From the NCBI GenBank assembly GCA_016795285.1, contig JAEUIC010000036.1:62001-126000 (forward strand): a DNA stretch of 64,000 bases. Direction: 5' to 3'. The notes under the pieces were generated by a model. That model had not been told where the DNA came from. It searched no databases and saw only the letters and a program-made list of their open reading frames with translations. This document shows, in pieces, positions 27,669-37,018 of the stretch. Positions within the stretch are counted from its first letter, which is position 1. The number at the start of each line of letters is the position of its first letter. This stretch comes from Planctomycetota bacterium (GTDB lineage: Bacteria > Planctomycetota > B15-G4 > SIAN01). Position numbers and translations under genes: made by a program.

Positions 27669-28094
27669 ATGCCAAGTGCTGAATCGTGCGGTGCTGAAGC
27701 GATCCTGCTGGCAAGCGATCCGAGCGCCGCCATCGCGAGCTATGTCCCGCTCTTCGTCCACGCACTCGTGGTCGCCGGCGCCGTGTCGGCGCTGATCGTG
27801 ATCTCGCTGCTGCTCGGACCGCGCCGCCGCACCGCGCCGAAGGGGATGCCCTACGAGTCGGGCACCTCGACGCCGGGCACCGCTCGCCAGCGCTTCTCGG
27901 TCCACTTCTATCTGGTGGCGATGCTCTTCATCCTGTTCGACGTCGAAGCGGTCTTCCTCTTCGCGTGGGCGGTGAAGGCGAGGAGCCTCGGCATGGCCGG
28001 GCTCGCGACCGTCTCGCTGTTCGTCGGGGTGCTCGGGCTCGGGCTCGCGTACGCCTGGCGCAAGGGCGCCCTCGCGTGGGAAGCGCAAGCGTGA
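27669..28094 (+). CDS. nuoA: NADH-quinone oxidoreductase subunit A
   Basis: A 141-residue membrane subunit of complex I. It has a first transmembrane helix (FVHALVVAGAVSALIVISLL), then PYESGTSTPGTARQRFSVHFYL, the conserved NuoA loop (canonical PYECGxxP), here with Ser instead of Cys, then two more helices with FDVEAVFLFAWAV. It helps form the quinone-chamber loop and proton path start. The first about 20 residues are longer than normal and no clear Shine-Dalgarno lies before this ATG, so the real start is uncertain. It is followed after only 34 nt by nuoE; nuoB, C and D, which normally follow, are missing. Confidence 0.93.
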   Translation: MPSAESCGAEAILLASDPSAAIASYVPLFVHALVVAGAVSALIVISLLLGPRRRTAPKGMPYESGTSTPGTARQRFSVHFYLVAMLFILFDVEAVFLFAWAVKARSLGMAGLATVSLFVGVLGLGLAYAWRKGALAWEAQA

Positions 28095-28128
28095 TGGCGC
28101 GACTGCCATCGCGACAGGGAGGACGACG

Positions 28129-28722
28129 GTGAGCCGATCCGGCGAAACCGAAGCGAAGGAGCCGCCGGCCAGCTCGGAGGACGGCCCGCCGGAGAGTCTC
28201 CTGGCCGAGTTGCGCGCCCTCCCGGCGCGCTACCCGCAGAAGCGCGGCGCCCTGCTGCCGCTCCTGCACGCGCTGCAGGCGTGGCGCGGTCACCTGACGC
28301 CAGCCGACATGAAGCTCGCCGGCGAGCTGACCGGCGTCGCCGCGGCCGACGTCTTCAGCGTCGTGACCTTCTACACCATGTATCGCCAGCGGCCGGTCGG
28401 CCGCTTCCCGATCGGCGTCTGCCGCAACATCGCTTGCTGGGTGAACGGCAGCGAGCAGATCGTCTCGACGGTGAAGGCAGAGCTCGGCATCGCGCCGGGC
28501 GAGCGCACCGCCGACGGCCGCTTCAGCCTCGAAGAGGTCGAGTGCCTCGGCAGCTGCGGCACCGGGCCGTGCCTCGAGATCGAGAGCCGCTACTTCGAGA
28601 ACTTGACGCCCGACAAGGTGCGCGCGCTGATCGAGAAGTTGCGCCGCGACGACCGCTCGCCGAGCGAGGCGATCCTCGCCGCGCAGCGCGAGTTCCCGGC
28701 CGCACGGGAGGCGCGCTCCTGA
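28129..28722 (+). CDS. nuoE: NADH-quinone oxidoreductase subunit E
   Basis: A 197-residue NuoE. The [2Fe-2S] ligands follow the standard pattern: GVCRNIACWVNG (CxxxxC) and EECLGSCG-type VECLGSCGTGPCLEI (CxxxC). A helical N-terminal domain (YPQKRGALLPLLHALQAWRG) is typical. Translation starts at GTG with AGGGAGG nine bases upstream. It is part of the NADH dehydrogenase module with NuoF and NuoG in the cytoplasm. The stop codon overlaps the ATG of nuoF (TGATG). The charged N-terminal 25 residues are low complexity. Confidence 0.95.
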   Translation: MSRSGETEAKEPPASSEDGPPESLLAELRALPARYPQKRGALLPLLHALQAWRGHLTPADMKLAGELTGVAAADVFSVVTFYTMYRQRPVGRFPIGVCRNIACWVNGSEQIVSTVKAELGIAPGERTADGRFSLEEVECLGSCGTGPCLEIESRYFENLTPDKVRALIEKLRRDDRSPSEAILAAQREFPAAREARS

Positions 28723-30014
28723 TGGAGAACTACCTCTCGAACGAGTTCGGTCGCAGCGGCCCGCTGCTGCTGGCCGAGGCGCAAGCGAAGGGGCGCTACG
28801 TCCAGGCGAAGCGCGTCTTCACGTCGCTCACGCCGGAACAGGTGGTCGACGAGGTGAAGAACGCCGGCCTGCGCGGCCGCGGCGGCGCCTGGTTCCCGAC
28901 CGGCATCAAGTGGAGCTTCATGCCGAAGGAGCCGCTGAAGGGTCCGAGCTACCTCGTCATCAACGCCGACGAAGGGGAACCCGGCACCTTCAAGGACCGC
29001 CAGATCATGGAGAAGGACCCCCACCTCCTCCTCGAAGGGATCATGATCGGCTCCTTCGCGATCCGCGCGGAGACGGCCTTCCTCTACATCCGCGGCGAGT
29101 ACCTCACCGCGCACGACGCGCTCGCCACCGCCATCGCCGAGCTCGAGGCGGCCGGCATCCTCGGCGCCAGCGCCTTCGGCAGCGGCCGCCCGATGCGGAT
29201 CGTGCTGCACCGCGGCGCCGGCGCCTACATCTGCGGCGAGGAGACGGCGCTGCTCAACTCGCTCGAGGGGCGGCGCGGCGAACCGCGCCCGAAGCCGCCC
29301 TTCCCCGCGGTCTGGGGCGCCTTCGGTCGCCCGACCTCGGTGAACAACGTCGAGACGCTCGCCAACGTGCCGGCGATCCTCGAGCGCGGCGCCGCCTGGT
29401 ACAAGACGGCCGGCACCGCGCAGGCACCCGGCCACCTGTTGTTCGGCATCTCGGGCGCGGTCGAGCGGCCCGGCTGCTACGAGCTGCCGCTCGGCACCAC
29501 CGCGCGCGAGCTGGTCGAGAAGTGGGCCGGCGGCGTGAAGGGCGGCAAGAAGATGCGCGCCTTCATCCCCGGCGGCGCGTCGACCGGCTTCCTGCCGCCC
29601 GACAAGCTCGACGTCGCGATGGACCCGGAGAGCCTGCGCAAGGAAGGGACGATGCTCGGCACCGGCGGGATCATCGTGATCCCCGAGGAGGTCGCGATCG
29701 TCGACGCCGCGCGCGTCTTCTCGCGCTTCTTCCGCCACGAGACGTGCGGCCAGTGCAGCCCGTGCCGCGAAGGGTCGGCGTGGTCCGACCAGGTGATCGC
29801 CCGCTTCCAGCGCGGCGAGGGGCGCAACGACGACTTCGCGCTGCTCGAGGAGATCATGCGCGGCAGCAAGCAGCGCACGATCTGCGTCTTCCCCGAGGCG
29901 TTCGCCGGCCCGCTCGGCTCGGCGATCAAGCACTTCAAGGGCGAGCTCGTCGCCGCTTCGGCGGAGCGCGCGGCGCATCCGGCCGGCGCGGGAGGAGCGA
30001 CGCACCATGGCTGA
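28722..30014 (+). CDS. nuoF: NADH-quinone oxidoreductase subunit F
   Basis: A 430-residue NuoF, which carries FMN and oxidises NADH. The FMN/NADH glycine-rich segment is GLRGRGGAWFPTGIKW; INADEGEPGTFKDR and AGAYICGEETALLNSLEGRRGEPR are both diagnostic. The N3 [4Fe-4S] ligands are in TCGQCSPCREGS plus the later Cys in RTICVF, so all four are present. Length is normal. The gene begins inside the nuoE stop codon and ends 8 nt inside nuoG. The catalytic NADH-binding set is intact, so the module should be functional even though B, C, D and I are not in the cluster. Confidence 0.97.
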   Translation: MENYLSNEFGRSGPLLLAEAQAKGRYVQAKRVFTSLTPEQVVDEVKNAGLRGRGGAWFPTGIKWSFMPKEPLKGPSYLVINADEGEPGTFKDRQIMEKDPHLLLEGIMIGSFAIRAETAFLYIRGEYLTAHDALATAIAELEAAGILGASAFGSGRPMRIVLHRGAGAYICGEETALLNSLEGRRGEPRPKPPFPAVWGAFGRPTSVNNVETLANVPAILERGAAWYKTAGTAQAPGHLLFGISGAVERPGCYELPLGTTARELVEKWAGGVKGGKKMRAFIPGGASTGFLPPDKLDVAMDPESLRKEGTMLGTGGIIVIPEEVAIVDAARVFSRFFRHETCGQCSPCREGSAWSDQVIARFQRGEGRNDDFALLEEIMRGSKQRTICVFPEAFAGPLGSAIKHFKGELVAASAERAAHPAGAGGATHHG

Positions 30015-31596
30015 GCTCACCATCGACGGCCGCAAGGTCGAGGTGCCGCCCGGCACCAACCTGATCGAGGCGGCGCGCAAGCTCGCGATCGAGATCCCCT
30101 ACTACTGCTACCACCCGGCGCTCGCGCCGGTGGGCAGCTGCCGCATGTGCCAGGTCGAGATCCTCGATCCCGGCAAGCCGCCGCGCGTCACCATCGCCTG
30201 CCGCACGGAAGCGACCAACGGGCTGAACGTCTCCACCACCGGCAAGGACTGCGTGGCCGCGCGCGCCGCGACGCTCGAGTTCCTGCTGGCGAACCATCCG
30301 CTCGACTGCCCGATCTGCGACAAGGCGGGCGAGTGCGACCTGCAGAACTTCACCTACCGCCACGGCCACGGCGCCGGCCGCTTCAGCGAGCCGAAGCGCG
30401 CGAAGCTGAAGCACGAGCCGATCGGCGACCACATCCTGCTCGACCAGGAGCGCTGCATCCTCTGCACGAGGTGCGTGCGCTTCATGGGCGAGTACGCCAA
30501 GTCGCCGAGCCTCGTGGTCGCCGGCCGCGGCGATCGCAACGTCATCGCGACCTTCCCGGGCGAGCCGATCCACTCGAACTACGAGGGGAACCTCGCCGAC
30601 ATCTGCCCGGTCGGCGCGCTGACGCTGAAGGAGTTCCGCTTCAAGAGCCGCGTCTGGGACCTCGACTCGACCGAGTCGGTCTGCACCGGGTGCGACCGCA
30701 ACTGCTCGATCCTCCTCGAGACCAAGCGGAACCGCCTGCTGCGCGTCCGCCCGCGCGTGAACCTGCAGGTGAACGGCCACTTCATGTGCGACGTCGGCCG
30801 CTTCGGGCTGCTCGACGCCTTGAACCCGCAAGGGCGCGAGGAGCAGGGCTTCGTGAAGGGGGCGCGCGTCACCGCCGCCGACGCGGTCGCGGCGCTCGCC
30901 GCCACCCTCGCCGCCGAGCGCGGCAAGTGGCTCATCGTGCTCTCCGCGCGCCTCACCACCGAGGAGCTGCTGCTCGCGAAGACGGTCCTCGGCCCGCTGG
31001 CGCGCACGCTCGCCTACGTGCCGGTCGAGGCGAACGGGGGCGACGCGATCCTCTACACGGGGCGCGCGGCGGCCAATGCGAAGGCGCTCGAGCGGCTCGG
31101 GGTCACGGCGCTCGACGAGGCGGCGGCCGCGAAGCTGCTCGCCGAGCCGGCGACCAGCGGGCTCCTCTCCTTCGACGCCGCGCTCGCCGCGCGGTTGATG
31201 GCGGGGACGAAGGGCAAGCGGCTCGCCTTGATCGACGTGGTGGCGGGGCGCGCGGCCGATGCGCCGGGCGCGCCGCACGGTGCCGAGCTCTTCGTGCCGG
31301 GCACCCTCTTCAGCGAGAAGGACGGCACCTTCTTGAACCTCGACGGCGTCCTCCAGCGGGCGCAGCGAGCGCAGCGCTGGCCGCAGGGGACGATCCCGGA
31401 GACGGTCGTGCTGCGCGAGATCGCCGGCGCCGCCAAGGTCGACGTCACGGCGCTCGTGGCGAAGCCCGACCTCACCTTCGCGCTGCTCGAGTCGTTCGGC
31501 CTGCCGGGCGCGACGCTGGCGCAGCTGCCCGACGACGGGCTGAAGCTCGCCGCCGCGCCGGCGACGGCCGGAGCTGCAGCCGGAGCGACGGCATGA
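30007..31596 (+). CDS. nuoG: NADH-quinone oxidoreductase subunit G (short form)
   Basis: A 529-residue NuoG, shorter than the 680-900 of many bacteria. The N-terminal [2Fe-2S] domain has YYCYHPALAPVGSCRMCQVE and CRTEA. Next come HPLDCPICDKAGECDLQNF, the ligands in CILCTRCVRF and CPVGALT, and then the molybdopterin-like 4Fe-4S segment CTGCDRNCS with NGHFMCDVGRFG. The C-terminal molybdopterin-type region is abbreviated and lacks most of the bulk seen in long NuoG. It passes electrons from NuoF to the connecting module. It overlaps nuoF by 8 nt and nuoH by 4 nt. Confidence 0.95.
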   Translation: MAELTIDGRKVEVPPGTNLIEAARKLAIEIPYYCYHPALAPVGSCRMCQVEILDPGKPPRVTIACRTEATNGLNVSTTGKDCVAARAATLEFLLANHPLDCPICDKAGECDLQNFTYRHGHGAGRFSEPKRAKLKHEPIGDHILLDQERCILCTRCVRFMGEYAKSPSLVVAGRGDRNVIATFPGEPIHSNYEGNLADICPVGALTLKEFRFKSRVWDLDSTESVCTGCDRNCSILLETKRNRLLRVRPRVNLQVNGHFMCDVGRFGLLDALNPQGREEQGFVKGARVTAADAVAALAATLAAERGKWLIVLSARLTTEELLLAKTVLGPLARTLAYVPVEANGGDAILYTGRAAANAKALERLGVTALDEAAAAKLLAEPATSGLLSFDAALAARLMAGTKGKRLALIDVVAGRAADAPGAPHGAELFVPGTLFSEKDGTFLNLDGVLQRAQRAQRWPQGTIPETVVLREIAGAAKVDVTALVAKPDLTFALLESFGLPGATLAQLPDDGLKLAAAPATAGAAAGATA

Positions 31597-32690
31597 GCGC
31601 GCTCCTCCTGCTGCCGACGGTGGACCCCGCCGAGCCGCTCCTCGACGCCGCGTCGCCGCTCTGGCTGACGCTGCTCAAGTCGGTCGCCGTCTTCGGCATC
31701 ACGATGACGCTGGTGCCGCTGCTGGTGCTGGCCGAGCGGCGCGTCTCGGCGTGGATGCAGTACCGCGTCGGCCCGAACCGCGTCGGCATCGGCGGGTCGC
31801 TCCAGCCGATGGCCGATCTCGTGAAGATGCTCTTCAAGGAGGAGCTGAAGCCCGACGGGGTGCCCGCCTTCCTCTTCACCGCGGCGCCCGCCATCGCGGC
31901 GATCACGGCGCTCTCGATGATGGCGGTGGTGCCGTTCGGCGGCACGCTCGAGATCGCCGGCCGCTCGATCCCGCTGGTGGTCGCCGACGTCGACATCGGC
32001 GTGCTCGCGGTGCTGGCGCTCTCCTCGATCGGCGTCTACGGCATCACGCTCGGCGGCTGGGCCAGCAACAGCAAGTACAGCCTGCTCGGCGGCCTGCGCA
32101 GCTCGGCGCAGATGATCAGCTACGAGCTGACGCTCGGCATCGCGTTGCTGAGCGTGCTGGTCGCGGCGAGCGGCCCCGAGTTCGGCAGCTTCAAGCTCTC
32201 CGAGCTGATCGCGCGCCAAGCCGAGAGCGGCATCTGGAACTGCTTCAAGCTGCCGCTCGGCTTCGTCCTCTTCACCATCGCCGCCTTCGCCGAGACCAAC
32301 CGCCTCCCCTTCGACCTCCCCGAAGCGGAGCCCGAGCTGGTCGGCGGCTACCACACCGAATACTCGTCGATGCGGTTCGGCCTCTTCTTCCTCGGCGAGT
32401 ACGCCGCGATGGTGGCCGGCTCGGCCGTCATCGTCTGCCTCTTCCTCGGCGGCTGGCACTTCCCCTACCTCACCAAGGAGGTCGCGGTCGGCTGGGGCGG
32501 CGCGCTGACCCAGGTCGCCGTCTTCCTGGCCAAGGTGCTCGCCTTCCTCTTCTTCTTCATCCACGTGCGCTGGACGCTGCCGCGCTTGCGCTACGACCAG
32601 CTGATGAACTTCGGCTGGAAGTGGATGCTGCCGCTGTCGCTCTTGAACCTGCTCTTCGCCGGCATCGGCGCGGCGCTCGGGTGGTTCTGA
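31593..32690 (+). CDS. nuoH: NADH-quinone oxidoreductase subunit H
   Basis: A 365-residue NuoH with about eight to nine membrane helices. Diagnostic stretches are AERRVSAWMQYRVGPNRVG at the first loop, PMADLVKMLFKEELKPD, NSKYSLLGGLRSSAQMISYE and FAETNRLPFDLPEAEPELV followed by EYSSMRFGLFFLGEYAAM. It forms much of the quinone-binding chamber at the membrane arm's start. The ATG overlaps the nuoG stop (ATGA). nuoI normally follows but here nuoJ begins directly after 8 nt. Confidence 0.97.
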   Translation: MSALLLLPTVDPAEPLLDAASPLWLTLLKSVAVFGITMTLVPLLVLAERRVSAWMQYRVGPNRVGIGGSLQPMADLVKMLFKEELKPDGVPAFLFTAAPAIAAITALSMMAVVPFGGTLEIAGRSIPLVVADVDIGVLAVLALSSIGVYGITLGGWASNSKYSLLGGLRSSAQMISYELTLGIALLSVLVAASGPEFGSFKLSELIARQAESGIWNCFKLPLGFVLFTIAAFAETNRLPFDLPEAEPELVGGYHTEYSSMRFGLFFLGEYAAMVAGSAVIVCLFLGGWHFPYLTKEVAVGWGGALTQVAVFLAKVLAFLFFFIHVRWTLPRLRYDQLMNFGWKWMLPLSLLNLLFAGIGAALGWF

Positions 32691-32698
32691 GGCTCCCC

Positions 32699-33217
32699 GT
32701 GCTCAGCGAAACGACCGCCTTCCTGCTCTTCTCGGCCATCGCGCTCGTCGGCGCGGTGAACGTGGTGACGCGCCGCAACCCGGTCCACGCCGCGCTCTGG
32801 CTGGTGGGCGCCTTCCTCGGCGTCGCCGGGCTCTTCCTCACGCTCGGCGCGGGGCTGCTCGGCGCCATCCAGGTGATGGTCTACGCCGGCGCGATCATGG
32901 TGCTGTTCCTCTTCGTGATCCTGCTCTTGAACCTCGACACGACCCCGTTCGAGGGGCTCTCGATCGCGCGCGGCGCCTCGCTGCTCGCCACCGCGGCGAC
33001 CGTCGCGCTGATCGCCTTCCCGTTCGCGCGCGCCCGCGAGCTGCGCGCCGCCGCGGTCCCCGACGAGCCGGAGCTCCCGGCCACTGCCGGCAACATCGCC
33101 AGCATCCTCTTCCACCAGTACGCCCTCCCCTTCGAGGTCGTCTCCCTGCTGCTCCTCATCGCGATGGTCGGCGCCATCCATCTCGCGCGCCGCCCCCGCC
33201 GTGACGAGCCGACCTGA
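32699..33217 (+). CDS. nuoJ: NADH-quinone oxidoreductase subunit J
   Basis: A 172-residue NuoJ with five membrane helices. The family signature is seen in RRNPVHAALWLV and LLGAIQVMVYAGAIMVLFLFVILLL (quoted in parts: GAIQVMVYAGAIMVLFLF). It starts at the GTG giving VLSETTAFLLF, preceded by TGAGG; no ATG is available before the first helix. It belongs to the proton-pumping membrane arm. It is separated from nuoH by 8 nt with no nuoI, and is followed by nuoK after 27 nt. The C-terminus (ARRPRRDEPT) is basic and cytoplasmic. Confidence 0.93.
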   Translation: MLSETTAFLLFSAIALVGAVNVVTRRNPVHAALWLVGAFLGVAGLFLTLGAGLLGAIQVMVYAGAIMVLFLFVILLLNLDTTPFEGLSIARGASLLATAATVALIAFPFARARELRAAAVPDEPELPATAGNIASILFHQYALPFEVVSLLLLIAMVGAIHLARRPRRDEPT

Positions 33218-33244
33218 CGAAGCGCGAAGGAGCCCCCGCCCCCG

Positions 33245-33547
33245 ATGGTCCCGCAAGCCTGGTACCTGCTGCTCTCCGCGCTGCTCTTCGGCCTCGGCAT
33301 CGCCGGGTTCGTCGCGCGCCGCAACACGCTCGTGATGTTCATGAGCGTCGAGCTGATGCTGAACGCGGCCAACGTCGTCTTCCTCGCCGCCGCGCGCGAC
33401 CACGTGCCGGCGCGCGGCAGCGCCTGCGCGCTCTTCGTGATCGCGGTGGCGGCCGCCGAGGTGGCGGTCGGCCTGGCGCTGGTGCTGGCGCTGTTCCGGC
33501 TGCGGAAGAGCGTGCAGGCCGATGAAGTGCGGGAGCTGCGGGCATGA
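33245..33547 (+). CDS. nuoK: NADH-quinone oxidoreductase subunit K
   Basis: A 100-residue NuoK with three membrane helices: LLLSALLFGLGIAGFVARR, VMFMSVELMLNAANVVFLA and VIAVAAAEVAVGLALVLALF. The membrane glutamates essential in the family are present: Glu in SVELMLN (helix 2) and Glu in AAAEVAVG (helix 3). Length matches the family exactly. The ATG overlaps no other gene; its stop overlaps the nuoL ATG by 4 nt. Confidence 0.97.
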   Translation: MVPQAWYLLLSALLFGLGIAGFVARRNTLVMFMSVELMLNAANVVFLAAARDHVPARGSACALFVIAVAAAEVAVGLALVLALFRLRKSVQADEVRELRA

Positions 33548-35454
33548 ACCTCGTCGCCGGCCTGCTCCTGATCCTCCCGCTCGCCATGGCCGCGCTGCTC
33601 GGCCTGTTCGGCAAGCGGCTGCACGGCAAGACCCCCGGGCTGCTCGCCTTCGGCATGGCGGCCACCTGCTTCGGGCTCGCGGTCGCCGCGTTCCTCCACC
33701 TGCGCGGCCTGCCCGAGGAGGCGCGCTTCGTCGAGGCGAGCTTCTGGCGCTGGCTCGATCTCGGCAGCGGCGATCAGCGGCTCGCGCTCGACGTCGGCGT
33801 CTGGCTCGATCCGCTCTCGGTGACCTGGGCGCTCTTCGTCACCGGCGTCGGCAGCCTGATCTTCCTCTACTCGATCTCCTACATGGAGCACGAGGAGGGG
33901 GCGTGGCGCTACTTCTCCTACCTCTGCCTCTTCCTCTTCTCGATGCTGATCCTGGTGCTGGGCGAGAACCTCGTCCTCACCTTCCTCGGCTGGGAAGGGG
34001 TCGGCCTCTGCTCCTACCTGCTGATCGGCTTCGACTACGGCAAGGAGGTGGCGGCCCGCGCCGGCCGCAAGGCGTTCGTCGTCAACCGCATCGGCGACGT
34101 CGGCTTCCTGATCGGCATGTTCTGGACCTGGAAGCTCTACGGCACGCTCGGCCACGGCGAGATGAAGCCGATCATGGCGGCGGTGACCGCGGTGCCGCCG
34201 CTGCTGGCGCTCGGCTACTTCGTCGGGGCGTGCGGCAAGTCGGCGCAGCTGCCGCTCTTCGTCTGGCTGCCCGACGCGATGGCCGGCCCGACGCCGGTCT
34301 CCGCGCTGATCCACGCCGCCACCATGGTGACGGCGGGCATCTACCTCGTGCTGCGCCTCTCGCCGCTCTTCGTCGCCGCCGAGTGGGCGCTCGACGTGGT
34401 GGCGTGGACCGGCGCCGCGACGGCGCTCTTCGCCGGCCTCATCGCGCTGCGCCAGCGCGACATCAAGCGGGTGCTCGCCTACTCGACGGTGAGCCAGCTC
34501 GGCTACATGTTCCTCGCCTGCGGCCTCGGCGCGTTCGGCGCGGCCGCCTTCCACGTCATCACCCACGCCTTCTTCAAGGCGCTGCTCTTCCTCGGCGCCG
34601 GCGCGGTGATCCACGCGCTGCACGGCGAGCAGGACCTCTGGAAGATGGGCGGCCTCAAGCACCACCTGCCGAAGACGGCGCGCGCGATGACGGCCGGCGC
34701 CTTCGCGCTGGCGGGGATCTTCCCGTTCGCCGGCTTCTTCTCGAAGGACGAGATCCTCGGCGTCGCCTTCGCGCAGGGCTACGCCGGCGACCCGAGCCGT
34801 TACGTGCTGTGGGGCATGGGCGTGCTGACCGCGGCGCTCACCGCCTTCTACACCGCCCGCATGATGACCCTCTGCTTCGGCGGCACGAGCCGCGTCGATC
34901 CCCACCTCCACCCGCACGAGGCGCCCGCGCCGATGGCGATCGCGCTGCAGGTGCTGATGGTCGCCTCGATCGTCGGCGGCGCCGCGCTCGGCTTCGAAGC
35001 GCTCCACTGGATGCCGCTCCACCACTGGATCGACCCGGTGCTCGCCGCGCCGCCCCATCCGACCCACCTGCCGCCCGCACTCAACTGGGGGCTGATGGCG
35101 CTGGCGATGATGATCGCGGTGCTCGCGTGGCGGATCGGCGCCAAGTGGTACGGCGGCGACTTCGCGCCGGCGCGCCAGGCGGAGCTGACCGCGCCGCGGT
35201 TCGCCAAGCTGCTGCAGGGGCGCTTCTTCGTCGACGAGCTCTATGCGCTGCTGATCGTGCGACCGCTGCGCTTCGTCGCCGAGCTCTGCCTCGAGTTCGA
35301 TCGCCGCGTGGTCGACGGCCTCTTCCGCGGCGCCGGCAGCTTCTCGGCGCTGCTCTCCACCACCGTCCGGCTGGCGCAGAACGGCGTGGTCCACGCCTAC
35401 GCCTTCTGGATGGTGGTCGGCGCCGTCCTCCTCCTCACCCTGGCGCTCGCTTGA
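33544..35454 (+). CDS. nuoL: NADH-quinone oxidoreductase subunit L
   Basis: A 636-residue NuoL, an antiporter-like proton pump at the end of the membrane arm. It has the long lateral helix typical of the C-terminus and about 15 membrane helices. Typical segments: VLTFLGWEGVGLCSYLLIGF with the key Glu, KSAQLPLFVWLPDAMAGPTP, SALIHAATMVTAGIYLV and DIKRVLAYSTVSQLGYMFL. The lysine and His residues along the pump axis are in place. The ATG overlaps the nuoK stop. Confidence 0.97.
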   Translation: MNLVAGLLLILPLAMAALLGLFGKRLHGKTPGLLAFGMAATCFGLAVAAFLHLRGLPEEARFVEASFWRWLDLGSGDQRLALDVGVWLDPLSVTWALFVTGVGSLIFLYSISYMEHEEGAWRYFSYLCLFLFSMLILVLGENLVLTFLGWEGVGLCSYLLIGFDYGKEVAARAGRKAFVVNRIGDVGFLIGMFWTWKLYGTLGHGEMKPIMAAVTAVPPLLALGYFVGACGKSAQLPLFVWLPDAMAGPTPVSALIHAATMVTAGIYLVLRLSPLFVAAEWALDVVAWTGAATALFAGLIALRQRDIKRVLAYSTVSQLGYMFLACGLGAFGAAAFHVITHAFFKALLFLGAGAVIHALHGEQDLWKMGGLKHHLPKTARAMTAGAFALAGIFPFAGFFSKDEILGVAFAQGYAGDPSRYVLWGMGVLTAALTAFYTARMMTLCFGGTSRVDPHLHPHEAPAPMAIALQVLMVASIVGGAALGFEALHWMPLHHWIDPVLAAPPHPTHLPPALNWGLMALAMMIAVLAWRIGAKWYGGDFAPARQAELTAPRFAKLLQGRFFVDELYALLIVRPLRFVAELCLEFDRRVVDGLFRGAGSFSALLSTTVRLAQNGVVHAYAFWMVVGAVLLLTLALA

Positions 35455-35473
35455 ACGCGCGCGGAGCCTGCTG

Positions 35474-37018
35474 ATGAACGACCTGCTCCTCGCTGGCGTG
35501 ATCCTCGGACCGCTCGCCGCGGCGCTGCTGCTGGCGTTGTGGCCGAAGCTCGCCCCCGAGCCGGCGCGCCTGCTCACGCTGCTGATCACCGTCGCGACCT
35601 TCGTCGCCTCGCTGCCGCTGCTCGCCACCGACGCGGCCGGCGGCATGACGCGCGAGCTCGACGTGCCGTGGATCGCCGCGCTCGGCATCCGCTTCCACCT
35701 CGGCGTCGACGGCATCTCGGCGCCGCTCGTCGTGCTGACCACGCTGCTGATGCCGCTCGTGGTGCTCGCTTCGTACGGCCACGTGCACGACCGCGTGCGG
35801 CAGTACTGCGTGCTGCTCCTCGCCATGGAAGCGGGGATGGTCGGCGTCTTCGCCGCGCTCGACCTGGTGCTCTTCTACGTCTTCTTCGAGATGAGCCTGA
35901 TCCCGCTCTACCTGCTGGTCGGAGTCTACGGCGGCGCGCGGCGCACCTACGCGGCGCTCAAGTTCGTGCTCTTCACGGTGGCCGGCTCGCTGCTCCTGCT
36001 GCTCGGCATCCTCTACGTGATGCACGCGACCGGCAGCGCCGACTTCGCCGCGCTGCGCCGCGCGACGCTCAGCGTGCGCGAGCAGGCGTGGCTCTTCGCG
36101 GCGTTCGCGGCCGCCTTCTGCGTGAAGGTGCCGCTCGTCCCGTTCCACACCTGGCTGCCCGACGCCCACGTCGAGGCGCCGACTGGCGGCTCGGTGATCC
36201 TCGCCGGCGTCACGCTCAAGATGGGCACCTACGGCCTGCTGCGCTTCTGCCTGCCGCTCTTCCCGGCGGCGAGCATCGAGCACGCGCCGCTGCTGCTGGC
36301 GCTCGCGGTGGTCGGCATCCTCTACGGCGCGCTGCTCGCCTGGGCGCAGAGCGACCTGAAGAAGATCATCGCCTACTCGTCGGTGAGCCACCTGGGCTTC
36401 GTCGTGCTCGGCCTCTTCTCGCTGCAATCGAGCGCGGCGACCGGCGCGACGCTGCAGATGATCAACCACGGCCTCTCGACCGGCGCGCTCTTCCTGCTGA
36501 TCGGGATGATCTACGAGCGCGCCCACACGCGGCAGCTCGCCGACTTCGGCGGCCTCGCGCGCACCATGCCGCGCTTCGCCGTCTGCCTCGTCTTCGCGAC
36601 CCTCTCCTCGATCGGCCTGCCGGGGCTGAACGGCTTCGTCGGCGAGTTCCTGATCCTGATCGGGACCTGGCGCGACCATCCGCTCGCCGCGAGCCTCGCC
36701 TCGCTCGGCGTGCTGCTCGGCGCGATCTACATGCTCGGGCTGGTGAAGGGGCTCCTGTTCGGGCCGGTCGGCCACCCGAAGACGGCGACCTGGCGCGACC
36801 TGACGCTGCGCGAGATGGCGACGCTGGCACCGCTCTTCGCGCTGATGATCGCGATCGGCTTCGCGCCGCAGCCGCTGCTCTCGCGCATCGAGCCGGCGGT
36901 CGAGCGGATGCTCGAGCGGCCGCGCCTCGCCCTCGAGGCGAGCCTGGCGCCGACCGCCATGCCCTCCGTCGACGAGGGCGCACCGCCGCATGACCGCGCT
37001 CCCGGGGAGCGACGCTGA
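35474..37018 (+). CDS. nuoM: NADH-quinone oxidoreductase subunit M
   Basis: A 514-residue NuoM, another antiporter-like proton pump. Diagnostic motifs: FYVFFEMSLIPLYLLVGV with the conserved Glu, CVKVPLVPFHTWLPDAHVEA with the conserved Lys, SVILAGVTLKMGTYGLL, SDLKKIIAYSSVSHLGFVVL and NGFVGEFLILIG. About 14 helices. Starts at ATG 19 nt after nuoL. The stop codon overlaps the nuoN start by one base (TGATG). The C-terminus has a short hydrophilic tail. Confidence 0.97.
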   Translation: MNDLLLAGVILGPLAAALLLALWPKLAPEPARLLTLLITVATFVASLPLLATDAAGGMTRELDVPWIAALGIRFHLGVDGISAPLVVLTTLLMPLVVLASYGHVHDRVRQYCVLLLAMEAGMVGVFAALDLVLFYVFFEMSLIPLYLLVGVYGGARRTYAALKFVLFTVAGSLLLLLGILYVMHATGSADFAALRRATLSVREQAWLFAAFAAAFCVKVPLVPFHTWLPDAHVEAPTGGSVILAGVTLKMGTYGLLRFCLPLFPAASIEHAPLLLALAVVGILYGALLAWAQSDLKKIIAYSSVSHLGFVVLGLFSLQSSAATGATLQMINHGLSTGALFLLIGMIYERAHTRQLADFGGLARTMPRFAVCLVFATLSSIGLPGLNGFVGEFLILIGTWRDHPLAASLASLGVLLGAIYMLGLVKGLLFGPVGHPKTATWRDLTLREMATLAPLFALMIAIGFAPQPLLSRIEPAVERMLERPRLALEASLAPTAMPSVDEGAPPHDRAPGERR

